From the NCBI GenBank assembly GCA_038501785.1, contig JBAMJR010000039.1, positions 7,971,001 through 8,035,000 of the forward strand: a DNA stretch of 64,000 nt, written 5' to 3'. Made by a program: the position numbers and the translations under genes. Positions 46,668 to 58,376 of this stretch are shown here, in pieces. The DNA is from Myoxocephalus aenaeus. Lineage: Eukaryota; Chordata; Actinopteri; Perciformes; Cottidae. The notes under the pieces were generated by a model that worked only from the letters and a program-made list of their open reading frames with translations, did no database searches and was not told the origin of the DNA. Numbering within the stretch: the stretch's first letter is position 1; every line of letters begins with the position of its first letter.

Positions 46668-47080
46668 AACAGGTTAAAAAAAACTGCATCATGGTCACTT
46701 ATTCCTGTACCTCAGTGTATTGTGTTATTGCTAAAGTCGTATGATACTTCTCCATACTACCTGCACCCAGCGTGTCTCACTGATGTGAAGTCTGGGGTCT
46801 CTGGTCTGATGGTGAAGCCGCTCGTGATGACAGAAGCATGTTGGAGGTCGGTAATGATGTGACAAGTGCCGCTGTGGAAGAAAGCTTAGAAGCACAGAGA
46901 GGTCTCCGAGCTGGTCTCTGCTGCTCAGGAACTCTGGCTCAGGGGATCACATGTTAATACAGTCCTTCATTAATCGCTCAGTTTCTTTCTCATTTAATTT
47001 CTCCTTTCTTAATACTTTCTCTCCCCAATCTTCGCATCTACGCCACCACTAACCCTTCCTTCAACTTCCACAATCCATCT

Positions 47081-47689
47081 TCAACTTCCTTTTTCCATAA
47101 TCTTCACCATGTCATAATACTCTGGGGGTGGGGGTGAGTGTAGCATAACATCACCCACGCTCTGCTCTTCCACCTCGACTTCGGGAGCCATCAACGCCAT
47201 CATCAGCCGCTGGTCCTCCCTGGTTAGAGCAGTAGAAATCAATCGGGTTATCAGAGTTCTTAGACATGGGACACAGCAACAGCCACAGAGTACTAAAATT
47301 GCTATCATAATACCCACTGTAGTAATAACTGAAAGGAATAATTGTTCATACTTACCGAACCATCTTTCTATGAAGTTTGTGAACTCGTTGTCCACTCCTG
47401 AGTTCTCCGCCAATTCGTTGCTAAGTGAGCTAAGCCCTGCTAAGGCCCTGGACACTGAACCATCGGGGGCAGTGTTGTTAGGAATAAACGTGCAACACAT
47501 TAACCCAAACATTTTACACACCCCTCCCTTCTCAGCGAGCAACATGTCCAAAGCCATTCTATTTTGAAAAGTCATAAAAGACGTTTTCTCTAATTGTTCC
47601 AGTATCCCCTTGATTGTGTCCCTGCTGTAATTAACAAATCTCTGCTGATTATAATAAATGTAATTTATCCAATCTACGTTTTTATTCAT
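47081..47689 (-). pseudogene. env: ERV env, transmembrane-subunit region
   Basis: A 202-codon frame matching the fusion (TM) subunit of gamma-type retroviral envelopes. It has a heptad region, an immunosuppressive-domain-like stretch followed by the CX6CC cysteine motif (C-KMFGLM-CC), a membrane-spanning segment (ITTVGIMIAILVLCG), cysteines next to it and a short cytoplasmic tail. It begins out of register with the upstream frame at 47682-48035, so env is interrupted by a frameshift. No complete signal peptide or surface subunit is seen. Confidence 0.8.
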
Positions 47690-48035
47690 TGTAACTAAGC
47701 AGATTTAAAGAATCTCCTTCTAATGGGATTATCGTTACAGGCATAATTAATCTAACTAACGCACAGGTTCCTGTCCAATTCCTTGGGAGATAATCTCTGA
47801 GCACCTTACCACCACAGTACCACCAAACATCCGCTCTGGCCATCATATGGTCACCTACCATACCACTGCTGATGCTCTTCTCCTCTGCGGTAACATTAAC
47901 GATAGTGTGGCAGCGTCTCAGGTTTCCCACACGGACTGAGCCTCGCGAACTGTGAAGGCAAGTGTAGTTGCCTTTGTAATATGTAAACACTGGAGGGTGC
48001 ACTGGGGGAACTGCTGGAAACAACAAAGCAAACAT
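47682..48035 (-). pseudogene. env: ERV env, partial surface-subunit-like region
   Basis: A 117-codon frame directly upstream of the TM part, with N-glycosylation-type sites (NYTC, NVTA, NWTG) and several cysteines, as expected for a fragment of the surface subunit. It overlaps the TM frame by 8 bases in a different register. It is much shorter than a typical surface subunit, so most of that region has been lost or scrambled. Confidence 0.6.
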
Positions 48036-48239
48036 GTTACAATTTCATCTTTCTTATTCATTCTAATGAACCAAATATTTACATCACATTCCAAACCATA
48101 AAAATCTCTACAAGTGTTTCTCTAATTTATCAGTGGTACCATTTGTCAATGATATCACTTGGTTTTGGCGTGGCCTTTCTGGAGGGCGTGTGAAGCCTTT
48201 GCAACGACTTCAAACGGCCCTACCCCAGCGTCCACTTTA

Positions 48240-48700
48240 ATCCAGATCATTTGTTGACCCGTGTGTTTATGCTAACATGTGTCATGTCAGGTGGTGCACA
48301 ATATTAAACAATATGAACTCAGCGCAAGAGAGCTCATCATATTTACAATTAATATTTACAATATCAAACCTCTTCCTGTCCAACACTCAACCTTACCAGT
48401 CACCTGGTTTCACTGATGACACCTTCTCCTCAGCTGGTGTATGGTTGGCTCCTGTAAGACAAAAAAAACTCAAACGCGATTGGTTAATCTTTCAGAGAAA
48501 CCTCCTCAGAGTTTGATCACGCTCGATATCTTAGCTAATTCAGACTTCATCATCTGATTAGCTCTCTCGACTACCCTGGAATGTTGGGTCATAGTCTGCT
48601 CCGTGTGAATGTGTAATTTCTAAATATGTCCCTCTCTTGTACGTGTTTGAATGCAAAATGTGTGCCGTTATCAAACCTGATCCTTCTTGACAGCCTGTGT
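48240..48700 (-). pseudogene. pol: ERV integrase remnant (pol 3' end)
   Basis: Two integrase landmarks are readable in different frames on the minus strand: FDNGTHF near 48651-48676, containing the second catalytic Asp, and VVERANQMMKSELAK near 48520-48575, containing the catalytic Glu. A stretch farther on (VKPGDW, near 48400) resembles the integrase C-terminal region. Frames are broken between them. Protease, reverse transcriptase and RNase H are missing, so pol has suffered a multi-kilobase deletion. Confidence 0.7.
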
Positions 48701-48941
48701 CTCAGTATCAGCCACTTGACGACTAACTGGGTCGTCTTTCTTACAGGGGATAACTAAACAGTGCTAATCACCGTTAGAATATTTCATGATTTTAACTTAA
48801 ATTTGAATAAAATTCGTGTGACACCTGCACCTTCCCTGCACCCTCCCTCTCCTTTCTGAAACAATACTGTGGATCTTATCCCATTTGATTCAGAAACCAT
48901 CCCGATGGAAGGGCTTGGTTGATGGGTGGAGAGCTTTGATC

Positions 48942-49190
48942 TCATCGCTCCCAGGATCTGGCTGGCAGAGGATGGGCATTAGGGATGTCTATGTGCCCCC
49001 CTCTTCTTCTTCTCCGGCCCCAGCAATCTCTAGCCCAATGTCCACTTTTCCCACACTGAAAGCAGCCTTCATCATTCTTTCTTTTCTCCTGCTTCCCATG
49101 GTGTGATACTTGGTTGTGCCGACAGGTTTGAATGTGTCGGGAATGGGCCTGATACGGAGTTTGTACAACGGACCAGGGCCGCTCTTCCAA
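48942..49190 (-). pseudogene. gag: ERV gag nucleocapsid, CCHC zinc knuckle
   Basis: The 82-codon frame contains one zinc knuckle, CFQCGKSGHWARDC (CX2CX4HX4C), followed by an arginine run, typical of retroviral nucleocapsid. It overlaps the preceding gag frame in a different register (49072-49190), implying a frameshift inside gag. Confidence 0.8.
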
Positions 49191-49665
49191 TGAGGGGGCT
49201 TGTTACGTGGAGGCTTTCTTCACACCATCTCAATCTCTCTTCCCGTGCCGCCTCACTCCTTTCTCTCTCACTTGCCCGTTCTCCCATTTTGAACAGGGCC
49301 TTCTCCAGAAATTCAACCGTGTTCAACAGGACTGGGATTGCTTCGACAACCAGGCTGCTGACATAACCGAGAACCTCCACAGTACTTTCCTTTATCTCCA
49401 CTGGTTTCATCAGCGCCATCTTCTCTTCCTTGGTGGGCGCCTCCAGGCTTGTTACATCAAGTAAACCCTCAGCATGCCATGTTTCGATGTGGTTTCTCAG
49501 TCTCCTGTCTGCCTTCTCCTTCTTTCCGTTGTCCGTCATGTTTAGGGCTGCATCACATGCTTCATTAAGCCACGCTGGGGTATTCCTTGGACCAGACATC
49601 TTAAAAGAATCAGGTGCTGATGTTGGCTTATATAAGGAAATGTAAATGTAGAAATAAAATAACAA
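49072..49665 (-). pseudogene. gag: ERV gag-like frame upstream of the nucleocapsid
   Basis: A 197-codon frame with an internal methionine starting MSGPRNTPAWLNEACDAALN, and a charged helical stretch (KMGERASERERSEAAREERL). Its place between the leader and the zinc knuckle makes it part of Gag, although I do not recognise a specific matrix or capsid family. The frame is lost shortly before the knuckle. Confidence 0.6.
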
Positions 49666-51253
49666 ACACTATGTGTCTAACGTGCAAATGTTGTGTAGTT
49701 GGAAGAATACAATTGGTTAAAAAATGCTTCACACTGCCAGCGCTGGTACAACCTGGACAAAAACACAATATCACACTGCGATTGAACAACAAAGCATGTC
49801 AGTATGATGTTTATAAAACTAAAATTTTCAATAATGAAAGATTATTAAATTGCCAAATTGTTTATTAATATACAACTGTAGGTAATATCCTCAATTATCT
49901 CTATGTGTGAATGTTTTAAGCCATTAGCCTCTATACTGTCTAAAGTATGTGTCTGCTGTGTGTGTGTAAACAGTCCAGGTGTCAGTGTCAGTGGGGAAAT
50001 ACCCCTCCAGCCTCTAGAGGCGCTATTATATTTAAGATATTTCCTGTTTACTTAACATGTGGTCCCACGTTTGTCTTCCCCCCTTTAGTCCACTTTTCTT
50101 TTCACAACTTGACTTCTCTGTGTATATTCTCCTCTAATTAGTTATACTCTCGCTGTCTAGTGCTTTTGCCGCAGACAGCTCTGGCTCCAAGCTCAGACTT
50201 CTCGGCTCACGCGTCGTCTCCTCAAATTTTTAATTTCGTTGTCTAGCGCTGAATCTCCGCTTCCCTCTTCTAGCTCGTGTCGTAGCATACAACTAACAAA
50301 ATCCTATAAGTACTTGGCTCCTCAGACCAGCTGAAGACGTCAAAACTGAGCGCCGGTCCCGTCCCTTTCGCGGAACTAGGATATGTTATTGATGTACAAT
50401 CACGTAGCTATTGACTGGCAGGGTCCAGGCGTCGTGTATTTCAGATTTTTAATTTATGGTGCTTATGTTCAGATCCTAGGGGTCATTCTCGGAGTATTTA
50501 AAGACTACTAAGAACCTGCCGATTCAAAGCGTAACTCTAAAACTGTTGCCGTATCAGTAATCCCTACTGTAAAATATCTGATATAGTACAGGCCCCGCCC
50601 GGTCTCTGTAACCTAAACAATTCTGGCACCTTACTGCAAATTTGCATTCATACATGTGATGCTACCCCGCGTAATATAACTATTGCGGTTAGTTCAGTCA
50701 TCTTGGGAGTCAATTGTGCTTGGAAAAAACAAAGGGGAAAATCAACACTGAGCGGCCATTTTGCGACCACGCGATCTCACGCTACGCAAAGCTTCTCAAA
50801 ACACAGCTGATTACTATGTTTCACAAACAACGCACGCAGCCTTCCATTCAACATATAATTATATACAAACCGCACGTATTACAACAAAGCTCTCGAGTAC
50901 ATGCAATCTTACATACCACTCAAGAACACAGAGCCGCTCTTGCAGACTCCGTGTCTCCCAACTTTCAAACAAAGCTTTTCCTACACATCCATGCCAGCTT
51001 TCATTCAACGTATAACATACAAAACATAAGCCGACTATCATCTCACTCAACAATTATACTATGTCGTGTTTTCACGCTAATAATTTTAAATCCACTACCG
51101 ACCGTCCTCTTCCTGCTCACGACTAATTTTCCTATTTCTACCTGTAAGGTTCGATTAAACAGGCCCTTAAATACCTTTATTGCTGGGCCCTCTCGTGATT
51201 GGGAAGAGGAGAGCCTCGTGGTAAATCCGAATGGTTTGCCCAGCTCCATCAGA
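49666..51253 (-). other. Long ERV leader between PBS and gag
   Basis: About 1.6 kb with no convincing minus-strand protein. The 212-codon plus-strand frame at 50714-51352 is antisense and has no recognisable motif. Packaging signals or degraded gag sequence may lie here. Confidence 0.4.
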
Positions 51254-51271
51254 GTCCTGCCGTGGTCGCCA
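51254..51271 (-). promoter_or_regulatory. Retroviral primer-binding site, probably tRNA-Arg
   Basis: Two bases after the 5' LTR, the minus strand reads TGGCGACCACGGCAGGAC. It starts with the TGG that pairs with tRNA CCA. The complement ends GTGGTCGCCA, as in vertebrate tRNA-Arg(UCG)-type acceptor stems. The tRNA assignment is from memory of that stem and is tentative. Confidence 0.7.
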
Positions 51272-51273
51272 TC

Positions 51274-51829
51274 TGTTAAGTTCTTGAAACTCTGGGAGTT
51301 GGCGCTGAATAAGGACCCGGGGTCCGATGACGTTATAATAAAGAATATTTAATAAAAAGAGTGAAATGACAGAACAGGTTATGCATTCGATCGATCGAGC
51401 TATTTTCCAATCCACCCGGGCGCTTCTCGCCTGAAGTTCCTCCTTCGTCGGTGGTGGCCAGAAAACAGGCTGTTCTCCCAGGTACAGTCAAATTTATCTC
51501 CTCCTTCGAGCTAGAGCCCTCCCTCTCATTAACATTCCGGCGTGTCCGCCACGAGAGACGGAGCCGCGTCCCCTCTTCCTCCTCTTCTTCTTCTTCGTCT
51601 TTGGTAGATCCTTAAAGTCCGTTCTCCAGCTCCGTCCCTCAGGCGAACAAGAGAACTACAATTCCTTATCTAGTCATACATTAATCATTAATAAAAACAG
51701 TGACCTACATATGCATGCCATTCATAATAATATCCCTTATTAATTATCATATCCCATGCATTGTAATGTACACTCATTTTACACTGTGCAACATCCAAGA
51801 ATGGCAAACTTGGTTCAAAAAACCCAACA
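51274..51829 (-). repeat. Proviral 5' LTR
   Basis: 556 bp, paired with 45786-46341. Its proviral start abuts the right-hand GTAG target duplication (51830-51833) and its proviral end abuts the primer-binding site. Confidence 0.95.
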
Positions 51830-51833
51830 GTAG
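51830..51833. other. Target-site duplication (right), GTAG
   Basis: Right half of the 4-bp duplication generated by proviral integration. Confidence 0.95.
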
Positions 51834-53303
51834 TGAAGGAGAGAGTGAGAGAGTGAGAGAGATTAGAGGCTCGGAGGAGTGAGCGGGAAATGGGAACACC
51901 CATATTTAACCCTTTGTTAAACCCGCTACAGGTAGAGTCACAGAGACTGTATGGTTCACCCACCAGGTGTCCACACTGAAAAGGTGCACACACTGGTGAG
52001 TAATCAAAGGAAGTGAATCGCCTGTAGTTTTAGGACACAGCCTGCGGTTCAAGGAGACCGGAAATCCCGGCAGCCCGTGAAACCAACATGGCTTCACGGG
52101 TGCATACTGGAGATTAATTACCATGTCGTTACAGACTATGCGTGGGGAGGAGGGGTGAAGTGGGTGTCATCTGAGGTGGGCTTTGTTTTAGCATTGGCAG
52201 CTACTCACTGACAGTTTGCATCCTGCTGGAAGTCACCGTGATGGTAATTAGCTTAGGAGTTAAGTGCTTTTTTAAGATTGCCCACATGTGATTGTGCTTA
52301 AGAGTGGAAACATTGCGCATGCATACAACACGGTAATTGACACGTGGGAATGAACATGGCACTTCAAAAGACAGTTCCAGCATCTCAGAAAACCGAGGGT
52401 TTGTAACATTCTGTTAACAGAACACATCTCTATATTTCTACATCTTATATAAATACATTAATGAAATACAAATATAATATATGCCGTATTCAGCATTGTT
52501 GATGAAGCAACAGAAACACGAGTTCAACCGCATGCTTGTTCAGTTAAAATGTCTTCCACTTCTCAGGGACGGCGTTTCCGTTGACTGATAAAGTTCAACT
52601 TAACTGAGACGTTTTGTCTGCACACCCAAGAAACACCCACGTTGTCTTTATCTCACCATGACACAAATCCTTTACTGGAACATGTGTTATTTCTTGTTTT
52701 AATTTCCAAGATGTCATCTAGTGCCAGTGTACACAGATGGCTTTTTTTTCTTGCTTTTTTTTAGAAAGCTGGATATCATAGAAAAAGAAAATGTTCACAT
52801 TTTGATAATGTTGCCTCATTCAGGTTATTTGTTTGAGAAAAACTATCAGAATCCAGGTCCATACAGATCGGGTGAACACGATAATGAAAAGCTACTTTCA
52901 CCTTAAATGACCCTCAGTTAAAACATGTGGTTTGGAACAATCCAGAACATATAAATATACACACTTGTATGTGTAGCATTTGCAGCCAAGATGATCTCAG
53001 TGAGTCTGTGTACAAACTATTGTCTTAAGTAATTTCCCTGCATGTATGCATGTAGTGGCCAAAATGTACTCACCACTCGAGTCACAGTCAGGCAGATGGA
53101 TGTCCTCAGTCTGGGCAGGAGTTAAAGGGTAAAAGATAATTCTTGTTGGCTGGCTCACGTCTGAAATATGCTTCTCACAAAGTCATGAAGTTCACTGCAG
53201 CTGAATGAAGAGAGAAACAAATGGGGGAAGGAGGGAGGTAGTCATTCACAAATTTCCTGCCATGTCACAAGCCAAGCCACTCCCTGTTCTAGATTAGATT
53301 AGA
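51834..53303. other. Intergenic region right of the provirus (copy B)
   Basis: Homologous to about 10673-12129. It contains the 37-nt possible exon (53074-53110) and no other recognised feature. Confidence 0.5.
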
Positions 53304-53814
53304 TTAGAAGAAAAAACAAAACATTAAACTATTTTCTACCGTTACTAGCTTGTCCAGTCTCTTCCTGTCAGCTGTCATGATGCTACAGATGGCTGATGCC
53401 ACCACAGAGTCGAAGAAGGTCTTCAGGAGTTCTCCCTGCACTCCAAAAGACCTCAGTCTCCTCAGCAGAAAGAGTCTGCTCTGTCCCTTTTTATATAGTG
53501 CTTGTGTGTGCTCAGTCCAGTCCAGTTTATAGTTCAAGTGAACACCCATGGTACTTGTAAGATTTCACAATCTCAAATGTCCATTCCCTGGATGTTCACT
53601 GGTTCCGGAGGAGAGCGTCCACCAGCACCACCAGCTCTTTGGTTGATGTGGAGGCGGTTCTGCTGGCACCATCCTATAAAGTCCTGGTTCAGTTCCCTGT
53701 ACTCCCGGTCATCGTTGGCTTAGATGAGGCCGACGATTGCAGAGTCGTCAGAGAACTTTTGCAGGTGGCAGTTAACACGTGGCACGTGGTCTTCTGCTAC
53801 TTTGATGAAGTACT
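53304..53814 (-). mobile_element. Truncated non-LTR retrotransposon remnant (copy B)
   Basis: Duplicate of 12130-12640, same reverse-transcriptase tail and same broken frames. It predates the segmental duplication. Confidence 0.75.
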
Positions 53815-54797
53815 GTGAACTAACCGTAAATATTTGGACACGGTCAGCATTTATCCTAGCGTTTTACCCCGGGAGCAGTTTGGAATATTCAAGCAATGTT
53901 TCAAATGAAATGTAAATGCCTAAAGTTTGACAAAGACAAACTACATCCTGAGTAAAACTACTGTGCTTACTGGCCTACATTACAGTGGTTATACTGTGGC
54001 TGTGCAGCTGGTAGTGTTGGCAGATAAAATATGTGACTGTGTAAAGTAACTCTTCATTTCTTCTTTGAGCTTCAGCTTTGTACCATCAGCTCACTGCCAC
54101 CGCCACCTAGTGGGAAAAGAACACGAAGGCACCAAAGAAAATCCTTGATCAGTAACTTGTACAAACACACCAGGGTCTAGACCAGGTGTGATGATCAAAT
54201 ATTGAATTGGTTATACAAATAAACTGTCTTAGACGATAAAATCCATTTGATGTGAAGCAATCAAGGATATGAGAACAAGTATGACTGCAAATAAGTCTTC
54301 TTTTCATTATTTATTCATCTGCCACTTAAGTCCACAAGTAATGGATACATTATTTAGTCTGTAAAATGTCAGGAGAAAGTGGGAAACGCAAACCACAATT
54401 TCCCAGTTCCCAGGGGATGTCTTCAAATTGCTTATGTTGTGCAACCATCAGTCCCAATCACTTAGAGATTCAATTTTCAATGACATAAAACTGAATTTCT
54501 TTTGCAAATCCTCACATTTGAGAAGCTGGAACCTGATTTTTATTTAGCCTTTTCTGTTGTTGAAAAAAGTACTAATTAAACTATTAAAGCCTATTGATTA
54601 TTTTGGCTCTGACAACAATAAAACCAAACTCAAAAATTATAGAAAATATTTTTTATTATTATTATTAGCACACAAGACAGTCGACTAAAATTGTTAAAAT
54701 GATGAGACATCCTTATCGTAGTCTTACAGTACTTGTTTGAGCAAGAGGTTTAACAATGAGTCAGAACAAACAACTTGTGGTGAATAAAGCAAACATG

Positions 54798-57700
54798 TCA
54801 CTTCGCCTTTTCAACCCATGCAAAGAAATTACACCGAGCTTCAGGATTGGAGGCATGTCCCTGAGGACGGGCACACACAAAGAACTGTTTTCCCACGTTT
54901 GGCCCCTCCTTCTTCACAGTACGAAGCACACAGGGTTCCCCGTGGACCTTACAGGGCGGCGGTGGGGGCGGCCCATGAAAAACGGACTTCCAAAACCCTA
55001 AGGATGACCCTTTCTTGGCTTCCGGGTGTCCCGCAGTGAGGTGTGGGGTAAAAGGTTTAGTCGCCACCCGTTTATGACTTTGCTCTGTGGTGCTGCTGGT
55101 GCACAGCTGTGGTGAACCATCGGAGACAAGCTCAGTATCTTCAGGTACGCTGCTTGTGACCGGGGGCGCGTCCTCGCTAGGTGAGGATGCTTTTTGGGAG
55201 GAAGTTACTTCGTCCATGTGGAGTGTTTTTTCACAGTGTTTTACAGGGGCTTCAGTAGAGGGGACAGCATTTGTGAGTTTGGGTTTGAAAAAGGAGAGAA
55301 GGCTCCCCTTTGGGTTTAAACAGGTTTTCACTGTCTTAGTCTTTTTCCCCTTCGGGACAACAGAGTCTGATGTTAATGACCGTTTTTTAACAGAGACGTT
55401 TCCAGCTCCGGGTGGGTTTAAATTCTCCCTCCTTTCCTCCTCTTCTTGAGATCCAGGTAATGCATCCCTCTGCTCAGACGGAGTGGATTTTTGGTCCACT
55501 TTAACAAGGAAGCGGGAGAGTTTCTGCTGCCTGCCTGCAAACTCTGGCAGGTAGCGTGTACAGAGGGGAGGGGGCTTGGAGCTGGGCCGGAGAGAGCAGC
55601 TCAGTTGCCCCCACACAGGGCAGTGGTCCGACCCCTCCACCTCTGGCATGATGTCTGCTGCCACAAACTGCTCCTTGGCTAGTAGGCAGTCAGCGAATAC
55701 GTAGTCAATGCGCGTGCCATAGTTGGTCTGCCGCGCTCCAGTGAGAGTGCTCCAGCATGTGAAGGCGCTCGTGCGGGTTGGGTGGAAAAAGCGAAACGTA
55801 TCCACAAATTTTCCACTGTGGATGGTCTCTGATGAAGTTACCTCTGATTCTCCATTGGGTTCCTCTTCTTTCATTTCCTCGTCTTCTCTGCCACTGTGCA
55901 AAAAGGCATTCAGCCATTTCCTCCCAGGGTTTTCACCAAAATCATCCTTAGTAATGAGAAGAAAAAAAAGGTCGGTAGAGTGTCATTATTATTATTATTA
56001 TTATTATCAATAAGCATACACTGTGCACATTTAGCAGAAGCAGAATGTCTCCATTTGTTTTGTAATATATTATTATTTTTGTATTAAAGGAGTAGTTTGA
56101 CCTTAAAACACGTTGGTTATCTGGCTGAGACCATTTTGATGTCTATTCATTAAATATGAAGCTATTACCAGGTGACAGTTAGTTTAGCATAAAGCGTGAA
56201 ATCAGAGGGAAACAGCTGGGCAGTATACTGAAATATTTTATTTTTTTCCACTTCTGTTTTTGTGCAGATTACTTAAAACATCAGATTTAAAGCTGCTGGT
56301 GGGTGGATTTGGTCAACTTTGGTCAGAGCCATGCTAACTGTTAACTCCTGTTTCAGGTCTTTAATGCTAAACTAAGATAATCTTTGTATCTACCATACAG
56401 ATCAATCTCCTCCTACTCTCCGCAAGTTATTGAAAAAGCAATTTTCCAAAAACGAGACCAGCAAAACATTCATATGACAGTATTTAAACCTTTAACTTAC
56501 ATTATCACTGGGGTCGCAGTGGTCTATTTGCCGGTGAGATGTATTTACATCTCCTAAAACAATTACGTGGCTGAAAATAGAACAGAATTGTTTAAAGAGG
56601 CGAGTGAATAACAGAGTAAGTTGCTAACACTCTCACGATACACTTTCCAAAATAGGATGTAAAAACTGTAGAAACTCTCACCTCCCATCTTTCAGTATAG
56701 CTTCAGCCCGACGCTGAAGCAACTTGTAGAACTGCAGTTTGAACTGCTTTCGCTCCGGCTTTTCAGGGTCCGCCCGAGGACAGTATACATTGATGACAGT
56801 AACAGTTTGTTCTTTCTCCTGACACCTGTGGGGGTAAAACAGAGTCAAAAAGACACATGTGCATCTATAGTTTACGCATATCAAATTACTATAAAATGTG
56901 AGTAATTTAACACAGATAGCCAATAAAGCAAATATAGCATGGCAAAAACATGTTACAAGGAATATTTGTCTGTTACATGATTGTGTGCTGTGTGATAACG
57001 GCTCGTCCTTCATTGTCCAAAAGCTGCAGCTCCTCGCTACAGAACTCAGTCTGGTCACCATAGCATCCAACAGCCCCTTCGTGGCTGGTCAGAAGACCTG
57101 TGAGACCCTCCTCCGCAGCAGATGGAGTGGCACTGTCTTTACAGTAAGTGGCAACCCCTGTGCATGTCAGGAATGGAAGGAATTAATATGTGTATAGTTT
57201 AGTGTGTCAGAACTACAGCAACGTTAAATGCTTTTAAGTTAACTTTAGTGTAACAAATAGGCAGTGGCATTATTAACGTGGATCGTCTTTTGCTCTAATA
57301 ATCTTTGAGAATCTTTTCCGGTTAAACTGAATATATAATTGGTAGGGGAAAAAAGCTAATGATCGTAATTATAATAATAACAATAATAATACATTGTATT
57401 TGTGTAGCATTTTCAAAAGGTACTCAAAGCACTTTGCATGGTAAAAATAGAAACAATAGAAGCAATAATGTACACAAGATATATTACATAAAAATAATAA
57501 ACAAAACAAAAACATACTTAACTAGCATCACAGGTTAAAAAGCAGATTTAAATGAGTTATAAATGAGAATGCACCTGAATAGCCGCTGCGCCCTCGGCTG
57601 AAGCTGAAATACGAGTTGTAGCCGTCAACGATGGCAGTTCTTTCATCAAGCAAGTCTCCTGTGGGGGACACATTTTGGGTTTTACTTATATTCCTCTCGC

Positions 57701-57854
57701 TGCATGACAGACTCCACGTTTTCCCCAAACACCACTTACTTGTCACTTTTGTTTCTTGGACGCAAATAATGTCAGCGCCCAGTGAATCAAGAGCCTTTTT
57801 AATGCCGCCCCCGAAAGTCCTGATGCCATTTATGTTCCAGGTAACGATCTTCAT
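54798..57854 (-). CDS. apex2: AP endonuclease 2, intact copy (copy B)
   Basis: Six exons join in frame to 580 residues: 57740-57854, 57575-57658, 56977-57157, 56682-56825, 56501-56570 and 54798-55946. APEX2 resects and cleans 3' ends in the nucleus with PCNA. Visible motifs are KIVTWNINGIR, CVQETKVT (metal-binding Glu), DGYNSYFSFSRGRSGYSG, VINVYCPRADPEKPERKQF, VLGDVNTSHRQIDH (catalytic Asp/Asn), WSTLTGARQTNYGTRIDYVF, GSDHCPVWGQL (catalytic Asp-His), PPLCTRYLPEFAG, a PIP-like SLLSFFKP, and a C-terminal GRF zinc finger with VHGEPCVLRTVKKEGPNVGK and CNFFAW. Exon 2 acceptor and exon 4 donor, both destroyed in copy A, are normal here. Human APEX2 has 518 residues; the excess is in the low-complexity linker. 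Confidence 0.9.
56876..56962. repeat. 86-bp intronic repeat, apex2 member (copy B)
   Basis: Homologue of 15647-15732; its partner in the bicd intron is at about 59997-60084. Confidence 0.65.
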
Positions 57855-58376
57855 TGTGATTCAATTATCTTTTACCGTTTTTTTGACAGCGGACGCTGCA
57901 GCAAGACGACCATGTGAACACCCGGAAGTAAAAAGGAAGCAAAGACAAGTACGAGCGGAAGTGAATTTTTTCTCAAATCTTTCAATATTTTTCCTTAATT
58001 TCGTGTTTGTTGTTAAAATAAAATAATTGTATTTATTACGTTAATTTTATTTTTATTTTTCACGTCTGAATTAACACCAAAGGCTTTATCAGACTTAAAA
58101 TATAAAACAAGAAAATATAATGTTGGTGTAATGCATTGCGCCGTTGCCTAGCTAGAGGGGGTAATTGTGCTTTCACGTTTTCGGCGCGCTTTTGACGCCA
58201 CAGACGACCTCACTGTGAAACCAGAGAACCGAGTGGGAGGAAGCGAAGCGGCTGTTCAGGAGCCCGTGCTGGTAACGACCGGCTTCTGTCGTGATTAGCA
58301 ACCGTTCCCGGAGGAAATAACCACAGTGGACGTTCGCCTGCAAGTGGGAGCTCCATCTTTGAAACAAGACCAGAGG
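57855..58376. promoter_or_regulatory. Head-to-head promoter region between apex2 (-) and bicd (+), copy B
   Basis: Same layout as 16610-17131: CpG-rich sequence, divergent genes, bicd noncoding exon with a GTGAGT donor at 58376/58377. The GCTAAC/GTTAGC words follow in the intron. Confidence 0.6.

Larger units (their letters stand above)
45786..51829 (-). mobile_element. Endogenous retrovirus (gamma-type env), pol-deleted provirus
   Basis: A 6044-bp insertion, absent from the same site in copy A. Both ends are 556-bp LTRs (TG...CA in either orientation) and it is flanked by the 4-bp target duplication GTAG. Gag, integrase and env remnants and the PBS are all on the minus strand, so the 5' LTR is the right-hand one. 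Order in proviral sense: LTR, PBS, ~1.6-kb leader, gag, short integrase remnant, env, PPT, LTR. No protease or reverse transcriptase is recognisable, and gag and env frames are broken, so the copy is defective. The LTRs differ at a single position, which indicates a very recent insertion. Confidence 0.95.

Noticed and set aside
46470..46677. Overlapping plus-strand frame opposite the short proviral ORF
   Set aside because: Wrong strand for the provirus and no motif; listed only as the minus-strand ORF at low confidence.
50714..51352. 212-codon plus-strand frame in the provirus
   Set aside because: It is antisense to the proviral leader and runs into the LTR; no recognisable domain or start context.
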